Source: Planctomycetaceae bacterium (GTDB taxonomy: Bacteria > Planctomycetota > Planctomycetia > Gemmatales > Gemmataceae). Taken from it: a stretch of 64,000 bases of DNA. The DNA is taken from contig PNLP01000041.1 of NCBI GenBank assembly GCA_013823135.1, positions 1 to 64,000 on the forward strand, written 5' to 3'. Position numbers and translations under genes: made by a program. How positions within the stretch are numbered: position 1 is the stretch's first letter; each line of letters begins with the position of its first letter. This document shows, in pieces, positions 26,780 through 34,995 of this stretch. Under the pieces are notes generated by a model. That model was not told the origin of the DNA. It was given only the letters and a program-made list of their open reading frames with translations, and ran no database searches.

Positions 26780-28417
26780 TCATTCGAACACAATCACCCG
26801 CGTCTTGTCAGGGTAGCCGGGTTCGACAAGCACGACTCGGCCACGGAATCGACCTGCGAGCCATTTGCGAAGATGGGTTTCTCGGAACTCGTCGGGCGAC
26901 AATACGACCTGAAGGAACGCCTCGTTTGGCACCCGCCCCGAGTAGCCGTTGACGACCGGGACGTTCGCACGCAACCCGGCCCACATTCCCAGCACTTCGG
27001 CGTATACCGTTTCAAGCTGATCACCACTTGTGTCCGTATACCGCGGAACGATGTAACCTGTGTGGCCCTTCTTCAGTTCCTCTGCCGCTCGATCCGCGAT
27101 TGGATAGAAGTCCCGCTTCTCGAAACTTGGCATGTCATAGCCATATTGCTCGACAATGCACACTACCGCGATCAGTCCCAACACAACGCAACGTATGGAT
27201 GGTCGCAGGGACTCCGTGACTCCACCGAGCCACACCAGAGCCGCCAGCACACCAAACAGGTACACGATGACGTACACACGCGAGACACACCGGATCGCCG
27301 TACCACCAGGAACATGTCGGATGTACTTCCAGAGCGACTGTTCATCGCCGATTTTCATTGTGATGACGATCCAGACGACACTGGTCAGTAACGCTGCGAG
27401 CAGCACGCCGAGTTCGGGACGACGACCTTCCGTTTTCATGGCGAGCAACAGAGCAACCGCACAGACCGCCATCAAGCCGTAGATCGTGAAACCGCAGAAC
27501 AGCCAGCATTCGTTCAGAAGTGCGGCACGACAAGATCCAAGGACCGGTTCCCAGACCGTTCCAGGAAGTGGTGCGAACCACGCATACGCCGTGGGCATCA
27601 GGTCGACGCATTCGATGTACAGTCGCTCCTGACCCCAGTTCACAACGAAGTAAGGGATGTATGCGATCAGCAGCGCGCCGGCCCACCCGCCGAGTATGAA
27701 CATCACCCGCCACGAGTGGTTCCACAGGTAGCACAGCAGATACCACCAACCGGCACGCCGGAGGAGAACTGCCAGCGGAATGAACGTGGCCAGTCCTGCG
27801 ACCAAAAACCAGCCCGTGTTCACGCAGGTGACCCCCTGGAGGAACACGGCCGCCATCATGCGGTTCAGGTGCCGTGCGGGGTTGGCGGCGGTCGATCCGA
27901 GAGCCATAACGAATTGCCAGGCGTGGTACGCGGCCAGGACCATCGCGAACCGCGGAATCATCTGTTGGTGTTTCAACTGGTCGAGGTTGATGAGCGAGAA
28001 CGCCCACATGTAGCCGCCGAGCATTGCCAGGATGTGTGGAGTTCGGAGCCAGCGAAGAACCAACGCGAACGACACGAAATTCATCACGTTGAGGATGATC
28101 TGCCACCACTGATACGCGAAGTCGTAGGGCATCACGACTCGCAGCCCCCAGTAGATCGGGGCGACCCCAAGGAGGTGTTCCGAATACCAGAGTGTCGCTC
28201 GTGTGGGGTAGAAACAGGGTGGGCTGAACAGCGACCCGCAGTAGTCGGGGTTGGTGATCGACTGCCAGGAGTGTTCGAGGATGTAGTGGTTCAGCATCCC
28301 GTCGCCACGTTCGGTTTGCATCCGAGCGAACCCGGACGTGAACGTGGGGCCGAAGCTCTGGAAGAGGCCGAAACCCAGGACGACAGCGTACGCAAGCAAA
28401 ACGGGAGCAATTCGCAT
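26780..28417 (-). CDS. Polytopic membrane protein of unknown function
   Basis: 545-residue protein with roughly ten to twelve membrane segments. A large exposed loop near the N terminus (about 35-90) contains G-D-G-M-L-N-H-Y and a Pro/Cys/Tyr-rich stretch. A soluble C-terminal part (about 440-545) follows the last helices. The layout recalls GT-C-fold glycosyltransferases or YfhO-like proteins, whose first loop carries acidic residues, but I cannot name the family. The chosen ATG at 28417 gives an N-terminal hydrophobic segment (MRIAPVLLAYAVVLGFGL); the frame is open 32 codons upstream into the neighbouring gene. It follows that neighbour by about 40 bases on the same strand, so co-transcription is likely. 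Confidence 0.65.
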   Translation of the reverse strand: MRIAPVLLAYAVVLGFGLFQSFGPTFTSGFARMQTERGDGMLNHYILEHSWQSITNPDYCGSLFSPPCFYPTRATLWYSEHLLGVAPIYWGLRVVMPYDFAYQWWQIILNVMNFVSFALVLRWLRTPHILAMLGGYMWAFSLINLDQLKHQQMIPRFAMVLAAYHAWQFVMALGSTAANPARHLNRMMAAVFLQGVTCVNTGWFLVAGLATFIPLAVLLRRAGWWYLLCYLWNHSWRVMFILGGWAGALLIAYIPYFVVNWGQERLYIECVDLMPTAYAWFAPLPGTVWEPVLGSCRAALLNECWLFCGFTIYGLMAVCAVALLLAMKTEGRRPELGVLLAALLTSVVWIVITMKIGDEQSLWKYIRHVPGGTAIRCVSRVYVIVYLFGVLAALVWLGGVTESLRPSIRCVVLGLIAVVCIVEQYGYDMPSFEKRDFYPIADRAAEELKKGHTGYIVPRYTDTSGDQLETVYAEVLGMWAGLRANVPVVNGYSGRVPNEAFLQVVLSPDEFRETHLRKWLAGRFRGRVVLVEPGYPDKTRVIVFE

Positions 28418-28457
28418 GAGATAACAGTTACGAATCGGCTCCCCGGTTGGCACGCTC

Positions 28458-29054
28458 TCACTTCGCAACCCGACCCGCACGCCGCATTCGGCGAATGAAC
28501 CAAATCCCACCAAGTAATACTGCCATGGTGACCGCTACCGCCACACAGCGAAACGCGATTAGCCACTGAGTCGATGGATCTCGACCGACTTGAACGATCT
28601 CCAACCCCACTTCGGATTCGGAACGCTGAACGCGGTAAATGAGCGTCCTCTGTTTGTCTCCGCTCCACGAGGGAACCATCGTGCGGTAATCGAACCAGTT
28701 GAGAAATTGAGTCTCCAGTTTGAGCACTTCATGTGGAGACATGCCGGGCTTGATGTCACTCCGTTTGATCACTCGGAGGGTTGCATCCTCCCTGTTCTGG
28801 GTGTCAACCCCAGGGACAGGTCCATCGAGACGGATGTTGAGCGGCTTGTCGGGCGTGAGTGTCACGAATTCGGGGTACACTGCGCGGTCTCGCCAGTTAA
28901 ACCGAACAAGCAAAAACACAAACTCGGGAAATTCTTGCTCGGTCTCGATGCAATGCACCGCATAAACCGTTTTCATGCCAGGAAGGGGGCCAACATCCGC
29001 ACCAGCTTCCGCTGCGGCAATCAATCCCACAATCATCGCCATGAGCCACTTCAT
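28458..29054 (-). CDS. Small exported, membrane-anchored protein downstream of nuoD
   Basis: 198-residue protein of unknown function. It starts at the ATG at 29054, which overlaps the stop of nuoD (ATGA overlap), and has a signal peptide (MKWLMAMIVGLIAAAEAGA). A C-terminal membrane segment lies at about 165-187 (CVAVAVTMAVLLGGIWFI), with a short basic cytoplasmic tail. The middle is a beta-rich extracytoplasmic domain with WFDYRTMVPSWSG; no catalytic motif is seen. The 4-base overlap implies coupling with nuoD, but a Complex I role is not shown. Confidence 0.72.
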   Translation of the reverse strand: MKWLMAMIVGLIAAAEAGADVGPLPGMKTVYAVHCIETEQEFPEFVFLLVRFNWRDRAVYPEFVTLTPDKPLNIRLDGPVPGVDTQNREDATLRVIKRSDIKPGMSPHEVLKLETQFLNWFDYRTMVPSWSGDKQRTLIYRVQRSESEVGLEIVQVGRDPSTQWLIAFRCVAVAVTMAVLLGGIWFIRRMRRAGRVAK

Positions 29055-30340
29055 CGGTCGATCTCGCCCATCACAACGTCGATGCTGCCGACAATGGCTG
29101 ACACGTCCGCGATCAGGCACCCTTTGCACAGTTCCTTCGTCACGCTCAGGTTGCAGAAGCAACTCGACCGTGCCCGCACCCGCAGTGGCACGTTCTCCTT
29201 GCTCGGTCGTCCGACCACATGGAACCCCATCTGTCCACGCGGGCACTCCGTTTCGACGTAGCATTCGCCGGCCGGTAGTGTTCGTGGTGGTTCCACGCGG
29301 TGCGAGTACTTCGTCTTCATCAGTTCCGCGAGCTTGGTTGCTGCGGCACCCTTCGGTTCCTTGGCGATATCGGCTGCGAGTTCAGCCTTCACCTTCTCAC
29401 CTTCGGTATTCAAAGCGTCGTACCGTTCCATCGCCTGTTCCACGATGCGGATGCTCTGTACCACTTCCAACATGCGAACGTAGAAGCGGTGCCAGCAGTC
29501 GCCGATCACGGCATCGCGGGGAGCAGTATCGAATGGCGGCGTCGGCACGTCGAAGGTGTACTGCTCGTAGCCGGAGTACGGCTCGGTCTTGCGGAGATCC
29601 CACGCAGGATCGCCCTTCGAGCGATCGAGCGATGCGCGAAGCATCGGACCGGTGCAACCGTAGCTGAGTGCCATCTCTTTCGAGAGAACGCCGATGTTCG
29701 CTGTGCGTTTCACGAAGATGTGGTTGTTCGTGAGCAGCGCGTGGTACTCGGGGATGCGTGGCTTGAAGTACGCGAGGAACTTCCGGCAGCGTTCGGTCCA
29801 TCCAACGGGCAGGTCGTCGTGTGCGCCGCCGATGGTGAGGTAGCTGTAGGTGAGGCGTGCCCCGCAGACGTCCTCGAACAGATCGAGGATGTGTTCGCGC
29901 TCGCGGAAGGCGTACAGGAACGGCGAGATGGTGCCGAGGTCGAGGCCGTAGGCACCCATGCCGACGAGGTGCGAGGCGATGCGGTTCATCTCGCAGATCA
30001 GCACGCGAATGATCTGCGCTTTCTCGGGAACCTTCAGGCCCGCGAGTTTCTCGATGGCGAGCGAGTACCCGAGGTTCATGTTCATCGCGGCGAGGTAGTC
30101 CATCCGGTCCGTGTACGGGATGAACTGAATCGGCGTGACGTTCTCGCCAATCTTCTCGGCGCAACGGTGGAGGTAGCCAAGGTGCGGGGTGACCTCGGAA
30201 ATCATCTCGCCGTCGGTGCGAAGCACGAGACGCAACACGCCGTGCGTGCTGGGGTGCTGCGGACCCATGTTGACGAGCATCTCGTCGGTCCGGACATCGA
30301 ACTCGACGATGGTGGGGTCGTTACGTTCTTCGGGGGGCAT
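29051..30340 (-). CDS. nuoD: NADH-quinone oxidoreductase subunit D
   Basis: 429-residue 49-kDa-type subunit of respiratory Complex I, located in the peripheral arm near the quinone site. Family signatures are clear: NMGPQHPSTHGVLR near the N terminus, then PHLGYLHRCAEK, and the C-terminal SAIVGSIDVVMGEIDR. A Lys/Ala/Glu-rich insertion (about 315-340, AADIAKEPKGAAATK) precedes the PPRTLPAGE block. No other nuo gene is in the window: upstream is the RAYT transposase, and a REP palindrome ends only 16 bases before the start codon. No clear Shine-Dalgarno sequence fits in that gap. The usual nuoC partner is therefore missing here, either relocated or split off by the element. Confidence 0.95.
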   Translation of the reverse strand: MPPEERNDPTIVEFDVRTDEMLVNMGPQHPSTHGVLRLVLRTDGEMISEVTPHLGYLHRCAEKIGENVTPIQFIPYTDRMDYLAAMNMNLGYSLAIEKLAGLKVPEKAQIIRVLICEMNRIASHLVGMGAYGLDLGTISPFLYAFREREHILDLFEDVCGARLTYSYLTIGGAHDDLPVGWTERCRKFLAYFKPRIPEYHALLTNNHIFVKRTANIGVLSKEMALSYGCTGPMLRASLDRSKGDPAWDLRKTEPYSGYEQYTFDVPTPPFDTAPRDAVIGDCWHRFYVRMLEVVQSIRIVEQAMERYDALNTEGEKVKAELAADIAKEPKGAAATKLAELMKTKYSHRVEPPRTLPAGECYVETECPRGQMGFHVVGRPSKENVPLRVRARSSCFCNLSVTKELCKGCLIADVSAIVGSIDVVMGEIDR

Positions 30341-30355
30341 ATGGTTGCGCTTTGT

Positions 30356-30420
30356 CGTTTAGCCGCGACCGGAGGGAGCACGCGAAACTTATGCGCGCTC
30401 CCTTCGGTCGCGGCTAAACG
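30356..30420. repeat. REP palindrome, copy 2 (3' side of the RAYT gene)
   Basis: 24-base arms beginning CGTTTAGCCGCGACCG with one wobble mismatch (30356-30379 and 30397-30420). It overlaps the end of the RAYT gene and supplies its TAG stop (minus strand, 30414-30416). Confidence 0.9.
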
Positions 30421-31019
30421 GCAGATGGGTTGTATGGGGTTACGAACGACCACCGTTGTGGCGGACGTCCATCTTTCACGGGGTTATTCTCGACATATTG
30501 GATTGCAGACGCAATGTGCTCGGCGTCGAAGATGAACACTTTCCATTCCCCGCGTGCCCAACACTTCGGCGGTAACTCACCCGGATTCGCGAGATTTGCG
30601 AAGGGGTGCAGGTTCTCGGCAATTAGTGCATGCGTCGCGGCACCCTTCAATCGCTGGACAACCCGCTCGATGGGAGATGAGGACCGCTCCACCACGAGGT
30701 GAACGTGATCGGGCATGATCGCGCACGCCCAGACCCGCAATCCCGTGCGGGCGACGTAATCGCGAAAGCCGTGAACGACGGCTCGTGCCTGGATACCGGT
30801 GAACTTCACCGGCGGTCGAGCGAGTTCGCGTTTCACAGCAAGGCGTTTCGAGCGGTCGTGGGGATCGTATGCCAGCGATCGAGATTCTGTCGTCTTGGTA
30901 GCCTGGCCACCTGCAACGAACAGTTCCCAGGCACCGACGAACTCGGACCACGAGCCACGCGGGTCATTCGGCAACCAGAACCCATAGGTGCTGAAAATGA
31001 CGTGGTAGCCGAGAACCAT
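30414..31019 (-). CDS. REP-associated tyrosine transposase (RAYT, Y1 family)
   Basis: 201-residue HUH endonuclease-type transposase. The HUH motif is H105-V-H107 within IMPDHVHLVV, and the candidate nucleophile is Tyr175 in AIQYVENNPVKDG, the arrangement of the Y1 transposase family (IS200/IS605 relatives). The N-terminal half is longer than in IS200 TnpA, and both end sequences match RAYTs that live beside REP sequences. The last codon and stop (GTT TAG) come from the flanking REP. Both catalytic motifs are intact, so the enzyme could be active. Confidence 0.85.
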   Translation of the reverse strand: MVLGYHVIFSTYGFWLPNDPRGSWSEFVGAWELFVAGGQATKTTESRSLAYDPHDRSKRLAVKRELARPPVKFTGIQARAVVHGFRDYVARTGLRVWACAIMPDHVHLVVERSSSPIERVVQRLKGAATHALIAENLHPFANLANPGELPPKCWARGEWKVFIFDAEHIASAIQYVENNPVKDGRPPQRWSFVTPYNPSAV

Positions 31020-31031
31020 GAGAAGGCACCC

Positions 31032-31101
31032 GTTTAGCCGCGAGCGAAGACCGAAGGGAGCGAGCGAAACTTGTACGCGCTCCCTTCGGTCGCGGCTAAA
31101 C
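31032..31101. repeat. REP palindrome, copy 3 (5' side of the RAYT gene)
   Basis: The same GTTTAGCCGCG...CGCGGCTAAAC palindrome, starting 12 bases upstream of the RAYT start codon. The left arm has a 7-base insertion (about 31044-31050) relative to copies 1 and 2, so the stem has a bulge there. Confidence 0.88.
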
Positions 31102-31138
31102 TAACATACCCATACGTTCTTCGCTACGGAGTCGCCCG

Positions 31139-31795
31139 ATGTTCACTCTCCTTCTTTGTGTTGCGTTTCAGCCACCGGAAGTCGCGCCGCAACCACAACC
31201 GGCGACCCTGTTCGCCAAGTGGGAGAAGAACATTGTCGCAATCGAAAAACGACTGACCGCCAACCCACCCAAACCCGGTGGCGTCTTCTTCGCGGGCAGT
31301 TCCAGCATCGTGCTCTGGGATCTCAAGAAGTCGTTCCCCGACGCCAACTACGTGAACGTCGGGTTCGGTGGCTCCGTGATCGCGGATAGTACGCACTTCG
31401 CACCGCGAATCATCACGCCGTTCAAACCGGCGACGGTCGTGTTTTACGCGGGGGACAACGACATCGGCGGCGGGCGAAAGCCCGAGCAGGTTGCCGACGA
31501 CTTCAAGGCGTTCGTCGCGGCCGTGCGGGCCGATAACCCCTCGTGCAAGGTGCTGTTCATCGCGGTGAAGCCGAGCATCGCACGGTGGAAGAAGTTCGAG
31601 ACGCAACAGCAAGCAAATGCTCTGGTGAAGGCGTTCTGCGAGAAGGGGAAGGATCTGATGTTTGTGGACGTGGTGCCGGTGATGCTGGGATCGGACGGAA
31701 ACCCGATCCCAGAACTGTTTCAGAAGGACGGGCTCCACATGACGCCGAAGGGCTACGAACTGTGGGCCGCCGCGATTGGCAAGGCTCTCAAGTGA
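31139..31795 (+). CDS. SGNH/GDSL-type hydrolase, probably exported
   Basis: 218-residue SGNH hydrolase. The four family blocks are present: FFAGSSSIVLW (block I nucleophile Ser), NVGFGGSVI (Gly, block II), FYAGDNDIGGG (Asn, block III) and DGLHMTPKGY (Asp/His dyad, block V). The first 15 residues form a short hydrophobic leader followed by a Pro/Gln-rich stretch, so export is likely though the leader is short. Members hydrolyse esters of lipids or sugars, and this subgroup resembles platelet-activating-factor acetylhydrolase-like proteins. It lies just after REP copy 3 and is convergent with the next gene, with stops 9 bases apart. Confidence 0.88.
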   Translation: MFTLLLCVAFQPPEVAPQPQPATLFAKWEKNIVAIEKRLTANPPKPGGVFFAGSSSIVLWDLKKSFPDANYVNVGFGGSVIADSTHFAPRIITPFKPATVVFYAGDNDIGGGRKPEQVADDFKAFVAAVRADNPSCKVLFIAVKPSIARWKKFETQQQANALVKAFCEKGKDLMFVDVVPVMLGSDGNPIPELFQKDGLHMTPKGYELWAAAIGKALK

Positions 31796-31804
31796 GCCCC
31801 CGAC

Positions 31805-32239
31805 TCAGTCACGCCGCCATTCCCGTGCCTCGGCCCGCTCACGGTTCCGACGGGTCAGGCTCGGGAAATACGTCGAGTTTTGCGGTGCCATCTGCACCGG
31901 CGGCTTGCTCAACCCGAAGATCACCTTGAGTTGGCTCCACATCGACTGATCGCCCATCCCCGCGATCGGGGCTCTCACCTGATCGCGGCTCAGGTTCGTC
32001 CCCTTCAGAGCGTCGTACGGCCGGTTCGGATCGTAGCGCCGCATCATCGCCGAGTCGGCCGGCAAACCGATGGGTTGCCCGGCAGGTGGAGCCGCCTTCG
32101 GTAAAGGCTGGCCTACACTTTGCGTGCTGTACCCGGAACCGACGACCTGGCCGGGCATGGTGTTCACCTGCGCACCCGCGAAATCGGTGAGCGCCGCCAC
32201 CGCGCACACGACCCCCGCCGTCAACATCAGTCGACGCAT
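31805..32239 (-). CDS. Small exported hypothetical protein
   Basis: 144-residue protein with a clear signal peptide (MRRLMLTAGVVCAVAALTDF, cleavage after AGA). The mature part is Gln/Pro/Ser-rich with no predicted regular fold and ends in a strongly basic Arg-rich tail (SLTRRNRERAEAREWRRD). No domain is recognised. The region before it is the shared upstream region with the secretin gene in the opposite direction. Confidence 0.6.
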   Translation of the reverse strand: MRRLMLTAGVVCAVAALTDFAGAQVNTMPGQVVGSGYSTQSVGQPLPKAAPPAGQPIGLPADSAMMRRYDPNRPYDALKGTNLSRDQVRAPIAGMGDQSMWSQLKVIFGLSKPPVQMAPQNSTYFPSLTRRNRERAEAREWRRD

Positions 32240-32800
32240 GACCGCCCCCCCGTTCGTTACAGATTCCTCTGCGTGCGCCTATGCCGCATCGGCTGAGTGA
32301 CGTCAAGCCGTTTTCGATTTGCGTGAGTGGGGGGCCGTTCCGTGTTTCGCGGCCGCTCTGGGTCAAGAAGTATCCTGCCTGGCATTCGTTTCCGAAAGTT
32401 GTCGGGTGATTTCGCACGTGGCCGCGTGTATGGTGGCAGATGAATTCGGCCGTAACTGCAAGTCTAGATTAGATCTTAGAACACGATATTATATATGTCA
32501 TTCCGGACGAATAATGTCGTTCTGGCTCCAAACAACGGTTCCGGCTGTGGTGTCCCCATTTACGCCCGGAATGACGTGCCAGGAACTTTCACGACGCAAT
32601 GTGAAAAACGGAACGGCCATCGCGTCGCGACTCGACGACTCGACTTGACACCAATTTACAAGCCGGTATCAGTTCGCGTCCACAGTCGGTGTTGCGTTGC
32701 CGGGGGAACAAGGTCGGCGCAACAAACGTCGTGGTCAGTTTGGCAGTCGGGGGAACGCCTGCCGGGCAAGTCATGCCTTCGGGTGGGTGAAGGGGGACAC
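32240..32800. other. Long AT-rich-containing gap between divergent genes
   Basis: 561 bases with no credible gene. The segment 32459-32500 is strikingly AT-rich (GATTAGATCTTAGA ... GATATTATATATG) for this genome and is the best place for promoters. Two 10-base inverted copies, GTCATTCCGG at 32497-32506 and CCGGAATGAC at 32576-32585, flank the following 69 bases and could be an operator pair or the ends of a worn-down small element. A strong AGGGGG ribosome site sits immediately before the secretin ATG. Confidence 0.6.
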
Positions 32801-34894
32801 ATGGTATCCGTCAACACCGCAACCAGACTCGCGAACCGGGGCCGAACGCCTTGGCGGCGGGGTCGTTTCGTCGCGGCCGTTTCGGGCCTGTGTATCATCC
32901 TGGGTGTCGTCCGTGGGGCGCCGCCTTCCAGCCCAGCACAACCCTTGCCGCTGCCGAACGTCTCCGTTCCTCCGCAAGCACCGCTCACGCCACAGAAACC
33001 GCCAGTGATCGAGCGGAGTGGTGGGATCTCGGTTTATCGAGACGGTCCGCCAACGCCACCGACAGCACAGCCCATCACGCAGGTCGGGGGCACGACTCCC
33101 AAGCCACTCACGCCAGTCGCGGCACAGTCCGTTCCACTGCCGGCACCGGCACAGCCGATTCCGTTGCCGGGCGTGCCTCAGAACATCACTCAACCCGCGA
33201 CGCTGCCACTGCCGGGCGCGTTGAACAACCAGCCGCAGTCGAACCCGCCCGTTGGCTCGACGCCGAAGCCGAGCGCCGCCACGCGGGAGAAGATGGCGAA
33301 GTACGTCTCGAAGTTGATCGACCCCGAGACGACGCTCGATCTGGTCGCCGGGCAGACGCGGGTGCTGGTCTTCAAGGACACGCCATTCCGCATCCAGACT
33401 GGGAACGAACAGATTCTCGCGTTCAACCCGGCCACGCCCCGCGAACTGCTCCTCCAGGGGAAGACAGTCGGGGCCACGGTCCTCACGCTGTGGTTCGGCG
33501 ACCGGAACGACCCGGCCAAACAAGAGACGCTCAGCTACCTCGTGCGGGTCTTCCCCGATCCCGAGGCCAAGGAGCGGATGGAGAAGTCGTACAAGACGCT
33601 GGAAGACGACATCAACAAGCACTTCCGCGACACCTCGGTTCGGCTGAAAGTCCTCGGCGACAAGCTCGTGGTCTCAGGGCGGGTGCGGGATTTCGTGCAG
33701 GGAGGCCAGATCCTCCAGATCATTCGCGCGAACCCCATTGCGAACCCGATCGCGAGCACGCCGGTGGTGATCCCCGCGGGAGGGGTTATTGAGGACGCCG
33801 GCAAGATTCCGATCATCCCCGCAGGTGGCTTCCCCGATCCGATGAACCCCGCGAACCCCGCAAACCCGGTCAACGCGCCTCCGGCACCGATGACCCAGGA
33901 AGCGTTCCAGAACGCGGGCGGGCCGAACGTCATCAACCTGCTCGAAGTTGCGGGCGAGCAGCAGGTGATGCTGCGAGTGATCGTCGCCGAGGTGAACCGC
34001 GCCGCGGCTCGCAGCGTTGGGATGAACTTCAGCGTGCAGAACAACCAGGGACTGACCGTCTTTGCGAACGCCACCGGGCTGGCAGCCAACCTCACGGGGA
34101 TCGGCGGAGTCACGAACCTTCTCGGTGCGGGGCCATCGAACGTGTTCGCACGCTTCGACGCCGGGCGGATTCCGGTCGCGATCCACGCCCTGAAGACGCT
34201 TCAGTACGCGAAGTCGCTGGCCGAGCCAACGCTCGTGACCATGAACGGCCAGACGGCCGATTTCCGCGCAGGTGGCCAGTTCCCCGTTCCGGTGATCGGC
34301 GGCTTCAACGGTCTCGCGGGCGGGCTTCAAGGTGTGTCGTACATCCCGTTCGGTGTGCAACTCAGCTTCACGCCGTTCCTGACCGACCGCGACAAGGTTC
34401 GCCTCGTGCTGTCGGCGAACGTCAGCAACCGCGACACAACGACCGGCACTACCATTGGCGGGGCCGCGGTGCCAGGGATGAACACGCGAAACGTGAACAC
34501 GACGGTGGAACTGCGGCAGGGTGAAACGCTCGCCGTGGCGGGGCTAATCGAGACCAGCCAGAGCGGCGACCGAAACAGCCTCCCGTTCATCGGGGACATT
34601 CCCGGCTTGAACATCCTCACGGGTCAGCAGCGCGTGCAGGCCACCGAACGGGAACTGGTGATCTTCATCACGCCGGAACTGGCTCGCCCGATCGACCCAG
34701 GTCAGGCACTGCCGCTACCCGGCCAAGAGATCCTGGACCCGAACGACCTCGAACTTTACCTGATGGGCCGCATCGAGGGGCACTGCAAGGACTACCGCAG
34801 CCCAATCCGCACCGACCTGAGCCGCATCCGCATGTACTCGCGAACCGAGGGTGCCAACGTCTACGGCCCGACGGGCTATACCCCACTGCCGTGA
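32801..34894 (+). CDS. Secretin-family outer-membrane protein (CpaC/RcpA-like)
   Basis: 697-residue exported protein. After the leader (about 15-45) there is a long Pro/Gln-rich linker (45-160), then a pilus-type N-terminal domain (about 170-250, containing LVAGQTRVLVFKDTPFRI), a BON/KH-like ring-forming segment (LKVLGDKLVVSGRVRD), and the secretin barrel domain (about 390-640) with VMLRVIVAEVNRAA and a C-terminal block ending in LVIFITPEL. Secretins form the outer-membrane pore of type II/IV pilus or Tad systems. No other secretion genes accompany it except the TPR lipoprotein downstream. The ATG at 32801 has a strong ribosome site. It may serve a prepilin-type system encoded elsewhere. Confidence 0.87.
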   Translation: MVSVNTATRLANRGRTPWRRGRFVAAVSGLCIILGVVRGAPPSSPAQPLPLPNVSVPPQAPLTPQKPPVIERSGGISVYRDGPPTPPTAQPITQVGGTTPKPLTPVAAQSVPLPAPAQPIPLPGVPQNITQPATLPLPGALNNQPQSNPPVGSTPKPSAATREKMAKYVSKLIDPETTLDLVAGQTRVLVFKDTPFRIQTGNEQILAFNPATPRELLLQGKTVGATVLTLWFGDRNDPAKQETLSYLVRVFPDPEAKERMEKSYKTLEDDINKHFRDTSVRLKVLGDKLVVSGRVRDFVQGGQILQIIRANPIANPIASTPVVIPAGGVIEDAGKIPIIPAGGFPDPMNPANPANPVNAPPAPMTQEAFQNAGGPNVINLLEVAGEQQVMLRVIVAEVNRAAARSVGMNFSVQNNQGLTVFANATGLAANLTGIGGVTNLLGAGPSNVFARFDAGRIPVAIHALKTLQYAKSLAEPTLVTMNGQTADFRAGGQFPVPVIGGFNGLAGGLQGVSYIPFGVQLSFTPFLTDRDKVRLVLSANVSNRDTTTGTTIGGAAVPGMNTRNVNTTVELRQGETLAVAGLIETSQSGDRNSLPFIGDIPGLNILTGQQRVQATERELVIFITPELARPIDPGQALPLPGQEILDPNDLELYLMGRIEGHCKDYRSPIRTDLSRIRMYSRTEGANVYGPTGYTPLP

Positions 34895-34900
34895 GCGTCA

Positions 34901-34967
34901 GCGAGTTGGGGACGTGAGTCCCCTATTGGTTGCAGAGTAAAACAGGGGACTCACGTCCCCCGCTCGC
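34901..34967. repeat. Nested palindromic repeat after the secretin gene
   Basis: 17-base arms GGGGACGTGAGTCCCCT (34908-34924) and complement (34944-34960), extended by GCGAG/CTCGC outside. Each arm is itself a short palindrome (GGGGAC...GTCCCC), so cruciform-like structures are possible. It starts 7 bases after the stop and may also act as a terminator. Confidence 0.75.
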
Positions 34968-34995
34968 CAAGACCAACCAAATGGGAAGTCTGTTC

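Larger units (their letters stand above)
30356..31101 (-). mobile_element. RAYT transposase unit flanked by REP palindromes
   Basis: One Y1-type transposase gene with a REP palindrome of the same family at each end, in the arrangement seen for REP-associated tyrosine transposases (RAYT). These are derived from IS200/IS605 enzymes and are thought to act on REP sequences. A third copy of the palindrome lies alone at 23.3 kb, consistent with dispersal. I see no obvious target duplication at the outer ends. Confidence 0.75.

Noticed and set aside
29300..30535. 411-codon open frame on the plus strand
   Set aside because: Opposite nuoD and the REP element; no recognisable protein pattern.
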